Shown: in pieces, positions 55,446 through 64,000 of the stretch
Layout of the letters: the number at the start of each line of letters is the position of its first letter
Numbering within the stretch: the first letter of the stretch is position 1
Source: UKL13-3 sp044353855
GTDB taxonomy: Bacteria > Bacteroidota > Bacteroidia > UKL13-3
Direction: 5' to 3'
Assembly (NCBI GenBank): GCA_044353855.1
Contig: JBILBF010000002.1
Span: 682,001-746,000 of the forward strand
DNA length: 64,000 nucleotides
Position numbers and translations under genes: made by a program
Notes under the pieces: generated by a model
What the model saw: only the letters and a program-made list of their open reading frames with translations
Database searches by the model: none
Told to the model about the DNA's origin: nothing

Positions 55446-55587
55446 TATGATTTATCGGTTTAACATAGCGGTTTAAAAGCTCAATTGTGAATACCCTTAG
55501 TAGTATGCTTATTAGCTATTTGTAAAATCAGCAATTAACCAATTAAATACAATTAATTGGAATGATGTCAAATTTTTAAAAAATTGG

Positions 55588-55595
55588 TACATTTG
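55588..55595 (+). promoter_or_regulatory. Possible -7 element for DUF5606 gene
   Basis: TACATTTG, 28 bases before the ATG; -33 element not clear. Confidence 0.42.
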
Positions 55596-55623
55596 CCATC
55601 TCCTAATTAAAAAGAACGACAAT

Positions 55624-56205
55624 ATGGATTTAAAAGAAATAGTTGCCATTGGTGGCATTAGTGGATTACACAAAATTATTGGCCGTAGTAAAAGCGGACT
55701 AATATTGGAAACAATGACAGAACCTAAAAAACGTTTTTCTACAGGCATACACGATAAAGTTTCTGTTTTAGAAGATATATCAATGTATACTGAAGATGGT
55801 GATGTAGCTTTAGCAGAAGTATTTGTTAAATTAAATGCTAATGGAGCGTCAACTGTTACTTCAAAAGATGATGCTAAAGTTCAACGAGCATATGTAAATA
55901 CAGTTGTTAAATTAGACAATGATAGAGTATATGATTCAGATATTAAAAAACTAATTACCTGGTATAATCTACTAAAGGATCAATTAGACTTTACGCAATT
56001 GGCAAATAAGGAAGCTGCAAACGAAAAAGGAGTTAATGTAGCAGAAGAGACAACCGAACCGGGTGAAGATAAAGTAAAAAAAGCTGCTGCAAAAAAAGCT
56101 ACAACTTCAAAAGTTCCAAAAAATGCCGCTCCAAAAGATATGACTCCAAAAGTGAGCAGTAAGGGAGCAGGTAATAAAAATACGTATCGCCCGAAATCAG
56201 TTTAA
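55624..56205 (+). CDS. DUF5606 domain protein with Lys/Ala-rich tail
   Basis: The 193-residue protein has a conserved N-terminal domain of about 135 residues beginning MDLKEIVAIGGISGLHKII and followed by ETMTEPKKRFSTGIHDKVSVL, which matches the Bacteroidota family DUF5606. The last 60 residues are Lys-, Ala-, Thr- and Pro-rich (KKAAAKKATTSK), like histone H1-type tails, suggesting contact with nucleic acid. No function is known. Confidence 0.83.
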   Translation: MDLKEIVAIGGISGLHKIIGRSKSGLILETMTEPKKRFSTGIHDKVSVLEDISMYTEDGDVALAEVFVKLNANGASTVTSKDDAKVQRAYVNTVVKLDNDRVYDSDIKKLITWYNLLKDQLDFTQLANKEAANEKGVNVAEETTEPGEDKVKKAAAKKATTSKVPKNAAPKDMTPKVSSKGAGNKNTYRPKSV

Positions 56206-56227
56206 TACATCTTTTTCAACTATTGAT

Positions 56228-56257
56228 AAAGGCTATCTAGGTTAGATAGCCTTTATT
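56228..56257. terminator. Bidirectional terminator between DUF5606 gene and recO
   Basis: AAAGGCTATCTA pairs with TAGATAGCCTTT around GGT, with T-rich tails on both sides. The convergent genes end at 56205 and 56260. Confidence 0.82.
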
Positions 56258-56259
56258 GT

Positions 56260-56988
56260 TTATGCTAATATTTCAGACAAAATTTTAGGTGATTTTAATT
56301 CTAAAAACCCACTAACGTGTTGTTTATAATAATCAATCATAACTTCAAGCAAAGTAGAACGTTGTATCTGTGTCAGAGTTATTTCTTGAAAATGAGTAGC
56401 ATCACATAGCAATAATCGCGAAATGCATTCAGAAAGCTCTGGGGAAAGTTGAAACGTATTTTGCTCATTATACAATTCAAAAACACCTTCTCTAAAATCA
56501 AATCCGTTTGTAGTTTGGGTATAATTACCTTTAGGATAAAAGCCTAAATATTTACTTAGTTGTAATAAAAAAAATAGCGGAAAATTACTGACTTTGTCAT
56601 CCTGTAAATCTAAAATTTGAATGCTATTATATAAAAAAGTAAACAAAGGAATATCTGTATGATTATCTTCTTTGACCGTTTTATGAATAAGCTCTGCAAC
56701 AAATATTCCAATTGTACTTTTGACCAAATCGAAGTGGATTGTTTTGAGTTGAGGGGAGCATTTTAATTCTTTAATCCGTTGTAAATTTTTTTGTGGCTGA
56801 TGGTAAACTTCTAATTCCAATAAACTAAGAGGCATCAATTGTGAAGGTTTGATACTCCCTTTTTTAGAGCGAACTCCATTTACCATATACGATTGGACAC
56901 CTTGTAAATCTGTAAAACACTTGAGTACCACACTGCTTTCAGAATAATTTACAGTGTGAATAACAATAGCCTTACATTTTATAAGCAT
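56260..56988 (-). CDS. recO: DNA repair protein RecO
   Basis: RecO helps load RecA in the RecFOR pathway. The 242-residue protein starts with the OB-fold domain (KCKAIVIHTVNYSESSVVLK, then GVRSKKGSIKPSQLMPLS) followed by a helical domain; the zinc cysteines of some RecO proteins are not seen, as in other Bacteroidota. porZ starts on the same strand upstream, 40 bases away from the recO start. Confidence 0.92.
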   Translation of the reverse strand: MLIKCKAIVIHTVNYSESSVVLKCFTDLQGVQSYMVNGVRSKKGSIKPSQLMPLSLLELEVYHQPQKNLQRIKELKCSPQLKTIHFDLVKSTIGIFVAELIHKTVKEDNHTDIPLFTFLYNSIQILDLQDDKVSNFPLFFLLQLSKYLGFYPKGNYTQTTNGFDFREGVFELYNEQNTFQLSPELSECISRLLLCDATHFQEITLTQIQRSTLLEVMIDYYKQHVSGFLELKSPKILSEILA

Positions 56989-57028
56989 ATAGAATAGATA
57001 AATACATAGTATATAAAATCAATTTTCA

Positions 57029-59320
57029 TTAATTAATGAATAATATCTTAGCAACATTGGTTTCAGTTCCATCTGCATTGGATGAATAAATTAAGTATAC
57101 CCCTGTTGCAGAACGTTTGCCAGCAAAATTATTTCCATCCCATGTTGCTGTACCCCCATTGGCTCGAGTTTCATTAACCAGGTGTCCAGAGATATCTGTT
57201 ATTTTAACGTAAGCATTATTCACCAAACCTCTTATTGCAATTAAACCAGTATAATCTGATTTCACTGGGTTAGGGTAAACCAATACATCGCCATGAGTAT
57301 TGCCTCCTTCAGTAGCAGTACCAATATATGAAATGATTCCTTTTTCAGTTACAAAAAAAACTTCTCCTGTTATATCGTTAATTCCAATTTCAATAATTGA
57401 ATTAGATAACAGTGGACTGTTACTCATCGTAAAATTTCTAATGACTGTATATCCATCAGAAGAAACGAGCCAAGCTCCATTAACTGTTCCAATCCATTTT
57501 CTATTAGCGGCATCTACTTTGATGCATTGCACTGGTGTATTTCCTAAAAAATTTGAAAATACCAAGCCTGTTTTAATCACAATTTGCCTTGCATCAAAAT
57601 TGCTTCCAGCTTTAAATACATTTTCAGGATTACTAAAAATACACAACCCTTGATCAGTACCAATCCACATCTCACCTTTTTGGTCTTTTGTAATACAAAG
57701 TACACCTTCACTGGGTAATAATCCTTGCTGTGCCTCTTTAGTCAATCGTTTAAGTGCATCATCCTTTTCATCTAAAATTGAACTCCCACTATTGTATACA
57801 TATATTCCTTTGGCTCGGGTAGAAAATATCCATTTTTGACCAATATCATCAATAGTAATAAACCCAATTGGACCTGTTTCAACACCTGTAAAGGAAAATG
57901 ATTTCCAAATTCCTTCAGCTGTTTTAACAGAAAGTGGGTTAGCTGCATCTGTATTACTTACCCATAAATTATTATTTGCATCAAAAGCAATACCTGAAAC
58001 ATTAACAGGGCCTCTTACACCAGCATTTGCAGGCCTAAGGGAGCTATTGGTTGAATCATAGAATTGAACAACTTGATTACCATTAAGCTCTAAAATACCT
58101 GAACCAAAACTGGCAAAAAAAGTATTTTTAGATAGTGGATGAGTCGTTACATCTATAAAATCACGACTATTTACGATTCTAGCATCTGTATTGTTTTTAT
58201 AGCTAAACCATTCATTATTTTCATGTCGGTAAAATTTATTGTTATTATAACTAGGACCCCATCCACCAGTTACTAAAAAGCCATTAACTTGACCTCCTGC
58301 TACCCAAAGTTTTCCATCCGTAAAATTCATGCGGGTTGCTGTATTTGCGAATGGTCCAGGAGGAGCCAAATAGTCAAGTTCTTGAGTTATACCATCAACC
58401 TTAATCATATATTGATTGGGAACCAGATAAAATAAGTCTCCTTCTTTACTAATCAAACAGTCTGTAGCATTTCTTTGTCCATTGGTTATGATCGTTCCAT
58501 TACCACTTTCAATAACAATCTGATTAAGTAGTGTAATAACTAATTTATCATTTACTACACGCATGTCATTTGTCTCTTCAATTCCAAGTCCGTTAAAAAC
58601 TGACCAATTTACTCCATCGAAGGTTTGCACTATTGAGTCAACTACAGCATAAAGTTTCCCCTGAAACGTTTCTATATGATTACTGTATTGAGATGCTTTA
58701 AACAATGACCAATAATTATAATCACTTAAATTTAAACTTGAAAGTGATGCTCTGTAAATTCCGTTAATTGAAGACGCATAAAGTGCACCATTGTATACAG
58801 AGACATCGTTAACTATTAAATTACTTCCGTTGGCGCCTAAATTAGTGTAACTATCAACAACTCGTTTTTTCAACACGTCAATTACTACAATTCCAAAACT
58901 ACAAGATAGATAAGCATCATTTTCGTATACCGTTATATTATTTAATGTTTTATCTCCAATTATTACCTTATTTAACACATCAGGAAGATTATACACTCTT
59001 CCATCTTGAATCAAATCAATATTCAAATTATCATAACCTATAATAAGTGTTTTTGAAGATTGATGGTATTTGATAAATTGAATATTGACATCCGATAATC
59101 CATTTACCCTGGATAAAATTTCAATTTCGTTGTTGTTTTTAATTAACGAATACATGGCAGTATTATTCCCAACAAAAATTTTATCTTCAACTTCTTCTAT
59201 ACAATTATTTGTAGCAAAAGATGGATGCACTCTCCAACCTTCAACTTTTGGAAGTATTTGCTGAGCTCTAGCCAATACAGAAAAAGTTAACCCTAAAGTA
59301 AGTAAAATCCGATAATGCAT
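57029..59320 (-). CDS. porZ: T9SS component PorZ (beta-propeller, sorting domain)
   Basis: PorZ is a surface protein of the T9SS attachment complex; in Porphyromonas it supplies anionic LPS for cargo anchoring. The 763-residue protein starts at ATG 59320 (MHYRILLTLGLTFSVLARAQ). Two beta-propeller domains follow (two-component-regulator propeller repeats such as NLWVSNTDAA, GEMWIGTDQGLCIFSN and RKWIGTVNGAWLVSSDG), then a C-terminal sorting domain (VYPNPVKSDYTGLIAIR to KILFIN). Length and domain order match PorZ. The pairing with recO on the same strand is common in Bacteroidota. A generic propeller cargo is the alternative. Confidence 0.82.
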   Translation of the reverse strand: MHYRILLTLGLTFSVLARAQQILPKVEGWRVHPSFATNNCIEEVEDKIFVGNNTAMYSLIKNNNEIEILSRVNGLSDVNIQFIKYHQSSKTLIIGYDNLNIDLIQDGRVYNLPDVLNKVIIGDKTLNNITVYENDAYLSCSFGIVVIDVLKKRVVDSYTNLGANGSNLIVNDVSVYNGALYASSINGIYRASLSSLNLSDYNYWSLFKASQYSNHIETFQGKLYAVVDSIVQTFDGVNWSVFNGLGIEETNDMRVVNDKLVITLLNQIVIESGNGTIITNGQRNATDCLISKEGDLFYLVPNQYMIKVDGITQELDYLAPPGPFANTATRMNFTDGKLWVAGGQVNGFLVTGGWGPSYNNNKFYRHENNEWFSYKNNTDARIVNSRDFIDVTTHPLSKNTFFASFGSGILELNGNQVVQFYDSTNSSLRPANAGVRGPVNVSGIAFDANNNLWVSNTDAANPLSVKTAEGIWKSFSFTGVETGPIGFITIDDIGQKWIFSTRAKGIYVYNSGSSILDEKDDALKRLTKEAQQGLLPSEGVLCITKDQKGEMWIGTDQGLCIFSNPENVFKAGSNFDARQIVIKTGLVFSNFLGNTPVQCIKVDAANRKWIGTVNGAWLVSSDGYTVIRNFTMSNSPLLSNSIIEIGINDITGEVFFVTEKGIISYIGTATEGGNTHGDVLVYPNPVKSDYTGLIAIRGLVNNAYVKITDISGHLVNETRANGGTATWDGNNFAGKRSATGVYLIYSSNADGTETNVAKILFIN

Positions 59321-59462
59321 GTTGTACAAGTAATAGTAATATAAAACCATAACGAACGTACTGTTAATTTATGATAGGAGGCGAAAATAGAAAATACAAT
59401 GGAATGCGCCTCAAAAAAGTTAACCGTGCAATTGTGGGTACTTACCTTTACTTTTGCCCATT

Positions 59463-61823
59463 ATGTGGCAAAAATTAGGAACATTTATTTTACGTAACCG
59501 TTTTTGGTTGCTTATTTCTATAGGAATATTAACGGTAGGCGCAGCATACGAAGCTACTAAGGTTCAATTATCATACGATTTTGCCAAAACGGTACCAGCC
59601 GATGATCCCGATTTTGTAGAATACTTAGCCTTTAAAAAAGTTTTTGGTGAAGATGGAAGTGTATTGGTAGTTGGGATAAAATCAGCTAAATTATTTGAAA
59701 AAGACTTTTTTAACCAATGGATAAAACTAACCCAGCAAGTTAAAAGCATTGATGGCGTTGAAAATGTCTTGTCTCTAGGTAATTTATTTACGTTACAAAA
59801 AAATGATTCGCTACATGCCATCAGCTTATTGCCTTTAATAAAAGGACAATTTACTTCTCAAACGGAGGTTGATTCTATTAAAAAACTAATTGAAAACATT
59901 CCCTTTTATGAAGGTCTTTTGTTTAACCCCAAAACCAATGTAACCCTTCTTGCAGTTACACTTAATAAACAAAAGCTTGATTCTAAAGATAGGATTGCTT
60001 TGGTAAAAGAAATTGAACAAGTGTGTCTTGAGTTTGGCAAACAACAACAACTCGAAATGCATTTTTCAGGTTTGCCTTACGTACGAACTATTTTTTCGTC
60101 AAAAGTTGCTAGCGAAATTATTATTTTTACGTACCTATCTATCTTTATTACTGCGTTGTTTATTTTCTTATTCTTTCGCTTTTTTTCAGCCGTAATTTTC
60201 TCTTTAATAGTAGTTGTTATTGCAGTAGTTTGCACAACTGCATCTATACCTTTATTTGGGTATAAAGTTACCATGCTTACAGGTATCCTTCCTCCGTTAA
60301 TGGTTATTATTGGAATTCAGAATTGTATTTATTTACTCAATGTTTACCACCAAGAATATAGGGCGCATGGAAATAAAATGTTGGCCATTATTAGGCTTAT
60401 TTCCAAAAATGGATTGCCATTATTTTTAACCAATGTAACTACCGCTGTTGGGTTTTGTGTGTTCAGCTTTTCGGGGAGTGCTATGCTCGATCAGTTTTCT
60501 ATTGTTTCGGGTATCAATATTATGTTGGTGTATATTATATCGTTGGTATTTATTCCAATTGTATACAGTTATTTACCTCCACCAAAATTAAAACACACCA
60601 AACACTTAGATAATGTAGGATTAAATGCGGTAATGGCTTGGTGCAATCGAATGGTGTATACCAAACGTTCCGTTATTTATGTAACTACTTTTATTATCTG
60701 CGCTCTATCTATTTGGGGGGCATTTAAAGTTCAAAATTTAGGATATGTCGTTGATGATTTACCTAAAAACGACAAAGTTTATACTGATCTTAAATTTTTT
60801 GAATCAAACCTAAAAGGAGTACTCCCTTATGAAATAAAAATTGATACTAAAAAAGAGGGAGGGGTAAAGGATTATGCTACGCTTCAAAAAATTAGTAAGC
60901 TGCAAAAAGAATTAGCTGAGTTTCCTGAGTTTTCAAAATCATTGAGTATTGCCGATTTATTAAAATATGCCAATCAAGCCTACCATGGTGGCGATAAAAA
61001 ATATTATATCGTTCCGAGTGTTTTGGAAATTTCTGACATTATAGCATACCTACCACAGCAAAAAGCAGGAGGTCAAAATATGATGAAATCAATGGTGGAT
61101 AGCACGTATCGCCTAGCACGAATTAGTATTCAAATGGCTGATATTGGCTCGGCTGCCATGAAACCATTAAATGTAAGGGTTAAACAAAAAGTTGACGAAT
61201 TATTTGCACCCGAAAAATATGATGTAAAACTAACGGGTACGAGCATTATATTTTTAAAAGGAAATGATTATTTGGTAGAAAACTTATTACAAAGTATGAT
61301 TTCTGCCCTTATTATTATTTCATTAATGATGGCATTTTTGTTTTTTAGTTGGAAAATGGTGCTCATCTCGTTAATCCCAAATATTGTTCCGTTACTCATG
61401 ACCTTAGGCATTATGGGCTTTTTCGATATTAGACTAAAACCATCTACCATCATTATATTTAGTATTGCTTATGGTATTGTGGTAGATTTTACCATCCACT
61501 TTTTGGCCAAATACAGAAATTCACTCAAGCGTAATAATTGGGATATGAGCAAGGCTATTCCACAAAGTTTAACCGAAGCAGGGCCAAGTATTATATACAC
61601 TGCAGTGGCCTTATTTTTTGGCTTTATTATATTTGCTGCTTCTAATTTTGGTGGCACAGTAGCTTTGGGTGTTCTCACTTCTTTATCTTTATTATTTGGT
61701 ATGTTAATGAACTTATTATTGCTTCCATCACTTTTGCTCACACTCGAAAAATCGATTAACAACAAAGAAGAGTTTAGCAAAACATTGGTGGAACTAGAGC
61801 CAGAGCCAACGGATTCAGATTAG
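59463..61823 (+). CDS. RND/MMPL-family exporter
   Basis: A 786-residue, twelve-helix RND protein with two repeats, each having a large periplasmic domain (about 45-220 and 450-600). Seen: GILPPLMVIIGIQNCIYLLN in repeat one and FSIAYGIVVDFTIHFLAKYR in repeat two, positions that carry proton-relay residues. It belongs to the MMPL/SSD group (like HpnN or putative lipid exporters), not to the AcrB type; no membrane-fusion protein is adjacent. Likely moves lipids or hopanoid-like molecules. ATG 59463 is chosen over an upstream TTG. Confidence 0.88.
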   Translation: MWQKLGTFILRNRFWLLISIGILTVGAAYEATKVQLSYDFAKTVPADDPDFVEYLAFKKVFGEDGSVLVVGIKSAKLFEKDFFNQWIKLTQQVKSIDGVENVLSLGNLFTLQKNDSLHAISLLPLIKGQFTSQTEVDSIKKLIENIPFYEGLLFNPKTNVTLLAVTLNKQKLDSKDRIALVKEIEQVCLEFGKQQQLEMHFSGLPYVRTIFSSKVASEIIIFTYLSIFITALFIFLFFRFFSAVIFSLIVVVIAVVCTTASIPLFGYKVTMLTGILPPLMVIIGIQNCIYLLNVYHQEYRAHGNKMLAIIRLISKNGLPLFLTNVTTAVGFCVFSFSGSAMLDQFSIVSGINIMLVYIISLVFIPIVYSYLPPPKLKHTKHLDNVGLNAVMAWCNRMVYTKRSVIYVTTFIICALSIWGAFKVQNLGYVVDDLPKNDKVYTDLKFFESNLKGVLPYEIKIDTKKEGGVKDYATLQKISKLQKELAEFPEFSKSLSIADLLKYANQAYHGGDKKYYIVPSVLEISDIIAYLPQQKAGGQNMMKSMVDSTYRLARISIQMADIGSAAMKPLNVRVKQKVDELFAPEKYDVKLTGTSIIFLKGNDYLVENLLQSMISALIIISLMMAFLFFSWKMVLISLIPNIVPLLMTLGIMGFFDIRLKPSTIIIFSIAYGIVVDFTIHFLAKYRNSLKRNNWDMSKAIPQSLTEAGPSIIYTAVALFFGFIIFAASNFGGTVALGVLTSLSLLFGMLMNLLLLPSLLLTLEKSINNKEEFSKTLVELEPEPTDSD

Positions 61824-61877
61824 TTGCCAACCCTTTCATTTTTAACCCACAACCCCTATTTTCGCACACTTATTAAA

Positions 61878-61948
61878 AATGAGTAAAGAACCCAATGAGT
61901 AAATGACAAATTATTTGCTCATTCAAAACCTTTACTCATTCACTCATT
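61878..61948 (+). repeat. Inverted repeats in the ileS leader
   Basis: Two copies of AATGAGTAAA (61878 and 61894) face the complementary copies CTTTACTCATT (61930-61940) and TCATTCACTCATT (61936-61948). The first pairs perfectly for 11 bases with 61930-61940; the second pairs over 13 bases with one mismatch. Alternative hairpins are possible. They lie between the exporter stop and the ileS ATG at 61959. Confidence 0.6.
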
Positions 61949-61958
61949 TCAACGCAAC

Positions 61959-64000
61959 ATGACCAAGTACAAAGAATACAAGAAGCTCGATTTTCCTGCA
62001 TTTGAAGAGGAAATTTTACAATTTTGGGAAGAGCATGGCATTTTTCAAAAAAGCGTAACCAACCGCAATGGTGCCGAATCGTTTGTGTTTTATGAAGGCC
62101 CACCAAGTGCCAACGGAATGCCAGGTATTCACCATATGATGGGACGAACTGTTAAAGACATTTTTTGCCGTTACCATACATTAAATGGCAAACAAGTAAA
62201 ACGCAAAGCAGGATGGGATACACATGGATTGCCAGTTGAGTTACAAGTTGAAAAAATGCTGGGCATTACCAAAGATGATATTGGTAAAAAAATTACTGTA
62301 GCCGAATACAACGAAGCGTGTCGTGCCGATGTGATGAAGTACACAGATATTTGGGATAAACTTACCAACCGAATGGGCTATTGGGTTGATTTAACAGACC
62401 CTTACGTTACCTACGAAAATAACTATATTGAAAGTTTATGGTGGCTACTTAAACAATTATACGATAAAGGTTTATTATACAAAGGGCATACTATTCAGCC
62501 ATACTCTCCCGCTGCAGGAACAGGATTAAGTTCACATGAATTAAACCAACCAGGCACCTATAAAGATGTGAAAGATATGACAGCGGTGGCTATGTTTAAA
62601 GCTGTAAATAACCCTCAAACTATTTTTCAAAATCATACAAATGAGGACGTATACTTTTTAGCTTGGACAACCACACCTTGGACTTTACCCTCTAATACGG
62701 CACTAGCCGTTGGCGAAAAAATTGACTATGTATTGGTTAAAACATATAATCAATATTCTCATTTGCCTTGCACCGTTATTCTTGCCAAAAATTTAGTAGG
62801 TAAATATTTCTCAGCCGATAATGCCGACCTTGAATTTGGTGCATATAAGGCTGGTGATAAAAAAATTCCATTCGCTTTATTAGGCCAAGTAAAAGGGAAA
62901 GAACTTATTGGAATACAGTACGAACAATTATTGCCTTTTGCCAAAGTAGAAAATGGCGAAGCTTTTAAAGTAATTGCTGGCGATTTTGTAACTACAGAAG
63001 ATGGAACAGGTATTGTGCATATAGCTCCAAGCTTTGGTGCTGATGACTTTAGGGTAGCCAAACAAAATGGAATTGGTAGCCTTACTTTGGTAGACAAACG
63101 AGGTAAATTTTTACCCGAAATACAAGATGGACAATTTTTATATGGCGAAGAATATGTAAAAGAAGCCTATTTAACCGAAGCCGAAAAAGAAGTAGAACTT
63201 ACCATTCAAAAAGAGAAATTAAAAGGTATTATTCACGATACTTCTAAGTTGAATTACTTGAGTGTTGATGAGCGAATTATCCTTAAACTTCAAACTGAAC
63301 ATAAACTTTTCAAAAAAGAAAAATACGACCATACATACCCACATTGCTGGCGCACCGATAAACCTATTTTATACTATCCGCTAGAAAGTTGGTTTATTAA
63401 AACCACAGCTGCAAAAGATAGATTGGTTGAACTAAACAAAACCATTAACTGGAAACCCGAAAGTACCGGGACAGGGCGTTTTGGTAATTGGTTAGAAAAC
63501 CTTGTTGATTGGAATCTATCACGCTCACGCTATTGGGGAACGCCACTTCCAATTTGGAGAACGGAAGATGGAAGCGAAGAAAAATGTATTGGTTCACAAG
63601 CAGAGTTGCAAGCAGAAATAGAGAAATCCATTGCAGCTGGTTTTATGACAGAAGATGCACAATATAAAAATGCAAAAGGTGAAATTGAATTGCATAAACC
63701 ATATGTAGACAATATCATTTTTATATCCTCTACTGGAAAAAAAATGATGCGCGAGGCAGATTTGATTGACGTATGGTTTGATAGTGGAGCTATGCCCTAT
63801 GCTCAGTGGCATTGGCCTTTTGAAAACGAAGAAACTTTCCGCAAAAACTTTCCGGCCGATTTTATTGCCGAAGGAGTGGATCAAACACGAGGATGGTTTT
63901 TTACCCTTCATGCTCTTTCTGTATTATTATTTGATAGCATTGCCTACAAAAATGTAATTGCCAATGGATTAGTTTTGGATAAAAAAGGGTTGAAAATGAG
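61959..64000 (+). CDS. ileS: Isoleucyl-tRNA synthetase, type 2 (3' end beyond window; apparent frameshift)
   Basis: IleRS charges tRNA-Ile. The N-terminus reads MTKYKEYKKLDFPAFEEE up to FVFYEG; then an apparent extra base in a CCCC run (62099-62102) shifts the frame, and PPSANGMPGIHHMMGR continues one frame over and runs on to the window end without a stop. The HIGH motif is GIHH at 62125-62136, i.e. the GXHH variant seen in some type-2 IleRS. Features after it: KAGWDTHGLPVE, YSPAAGTGLSSHE and a class I editing domain. The KMSKS motif lies just past the end (KGLKM). Sequence similarity to other Bacteroidota IleRS is from memory. Confidence 0.9.
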   Translation, partial: MTKYKEYKKLDFPAFEEEILQFWEEHGIFQKSVTNRNGAESFVFYEGPPSANGMPGIHHMMGRTVKDIFCRYHTLNGKQVKRKAGWDTHGLPVELQVEKMLGITKDDIGKKITVAEYNEACRADVMKYTDIWDKLTNRMGYWVDLTDPYVTYENNYIESLWWLLKQLYDKGLLYKGHTIQPYSPAAGTGLSSHELNQPGTYKDVKDMTAVAMFKAVNNPQTIFQNHTNEDVYFLAWTTTPWTLPSNTALAVGEKIDYVLVKTYNQYSHLPCTVILAKNLVGKYFSADNADLEFGAYKAGDKKIPFALLGQVKGKELIGIQYEQLLPFAKVENGEAFKVIAGDFVTTEDGTGIVHIAPSFGADDFRVAKQNGIGSLTLVDKRGKFLPEIQDGQFLYGEEYVKEAYLTEAEKEVELTIQKEKLKGIIHDTSKLNYLSVDERIILKLQTEHKLFKKEKYDHTYPHCWRTDKPILYYPLESWFIKTTAAKDRLVELNKTINWKPESTGTGRFGNWLENLVDWNLSRSRYWGTPLPIWRTEDGSEEKCIGSQAELQAEIEKSIAAGFMTEDAQYKNAKGEIELHKPYVDNIIFISSTGKKMMREADLIDVWFDSGAMPYAQWHWPFENEETFRKNFPADFIAEGVDQTRGWFFTLHALSVLLFDSIAYKNVIANGLVLDKKGLKM

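Noticed and set aside
61824..61958. T-box riboswitch before ileS
   Set aside because: No T-box sequence, specifier loop or terminator/antiterminator with T tract seen.

Overview
The window is AT-rich chromosomal DNA of a member of the Bacteroidota. The evidence is a complete gldK-gldL-gldM core of the type IX secretion system (T9SS) with a partial gldN, plus porP, porT and porZ genes, cargo proteins with C-terminal sorting domains, menaquinone genes, a Bacteroidota-only DUF5606 gene, and a recurrent TTTG-N18..23-TAnnTTTG promoter pattern with no obvious Shine-Dalgarno sites. I see no prophage, insertion sequence, CRISPR array or plasmid genes. This is mostly core genome with small accessory patches.

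Layout. 1-9285 (minus strand): an Omp85-like outer membrane protein, a DUF4271 membrane protein and a HemD-like protein lead into porP-gldK-gldL-gldM-gldN; gldN runs off the left edge. 9322-16217: hemW, engB, a lipoprotein, then ubiE-porT-tgt-lptF/G-EamA on the plus strand; porT overlaps ubiE and has no ATG start. 16263-18258: a T9SS cargo protein and a small overlapping ORF. 18261-21911 (minus): a SRPBCC/GyrI-like protein, nadD, gmk, yicC and aroQ. 21988-30116: xerD, a thioesterase, SDR-type threonine dehydrogenase, pth, NDH-2, a DUF2490 protein, a MATE pump and an EamA permease. 30146-36166: dcd, a GT2 glycosyltransferase with a 38-residue lipoprotein just upstream, DedA, a second T9SS cargo, ispE, a metallophosphoesterase and a DinB protein. 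36248-39568: an M1 peptidase apparently fused to an outer membrane barrel. 40080-44296: a Nif3-like protein, a zinc-ribbon coiled-coil protein, a TPR protein and a 2OG-Fe(II) oxygenase. 44501-44580: tRNA-Leu(CAA) with a clear promoter and terminator. 44781-47142: a decayed beta-barrel gene, an intact beta-barrel gene and a YceI gene. 47382-51688: lipid A acyltransferase, a GreA-like protein, acyl-ACP desaturase, an ArsC/Spx-like protein and a polytopic membrane protein. 51680-55414: a small disrupted ORF and fused isobutyryl-CoA mutase (icmF). 55624-61823: DUF5606 protein, recO, porZ and an RND exporter. 61959-64000: the first part of ileS.

The unifying theme is the cell envelope: much of the T9SS (PorP, GldK-N, PorT, PorZ), its cargo, LPS and lipid synthesis (LptF/G, acyltransferase, desaturase, GT2) and many outer membrane barrels. 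The points I rate highest are a type-2 isoleucyl-tRNA synthetase with the swapped GXHH signature (and an apparent single-base frameshift just before it), a tRNA-guanine transglycosylase with no zinc ligands, the M1 peptidase-Omp85 fusion, the T9SS-linked HemD-like/DUF4271/Omp85 trio, and two broken genes. I found no wholly new multi-gene defence or mobile system.
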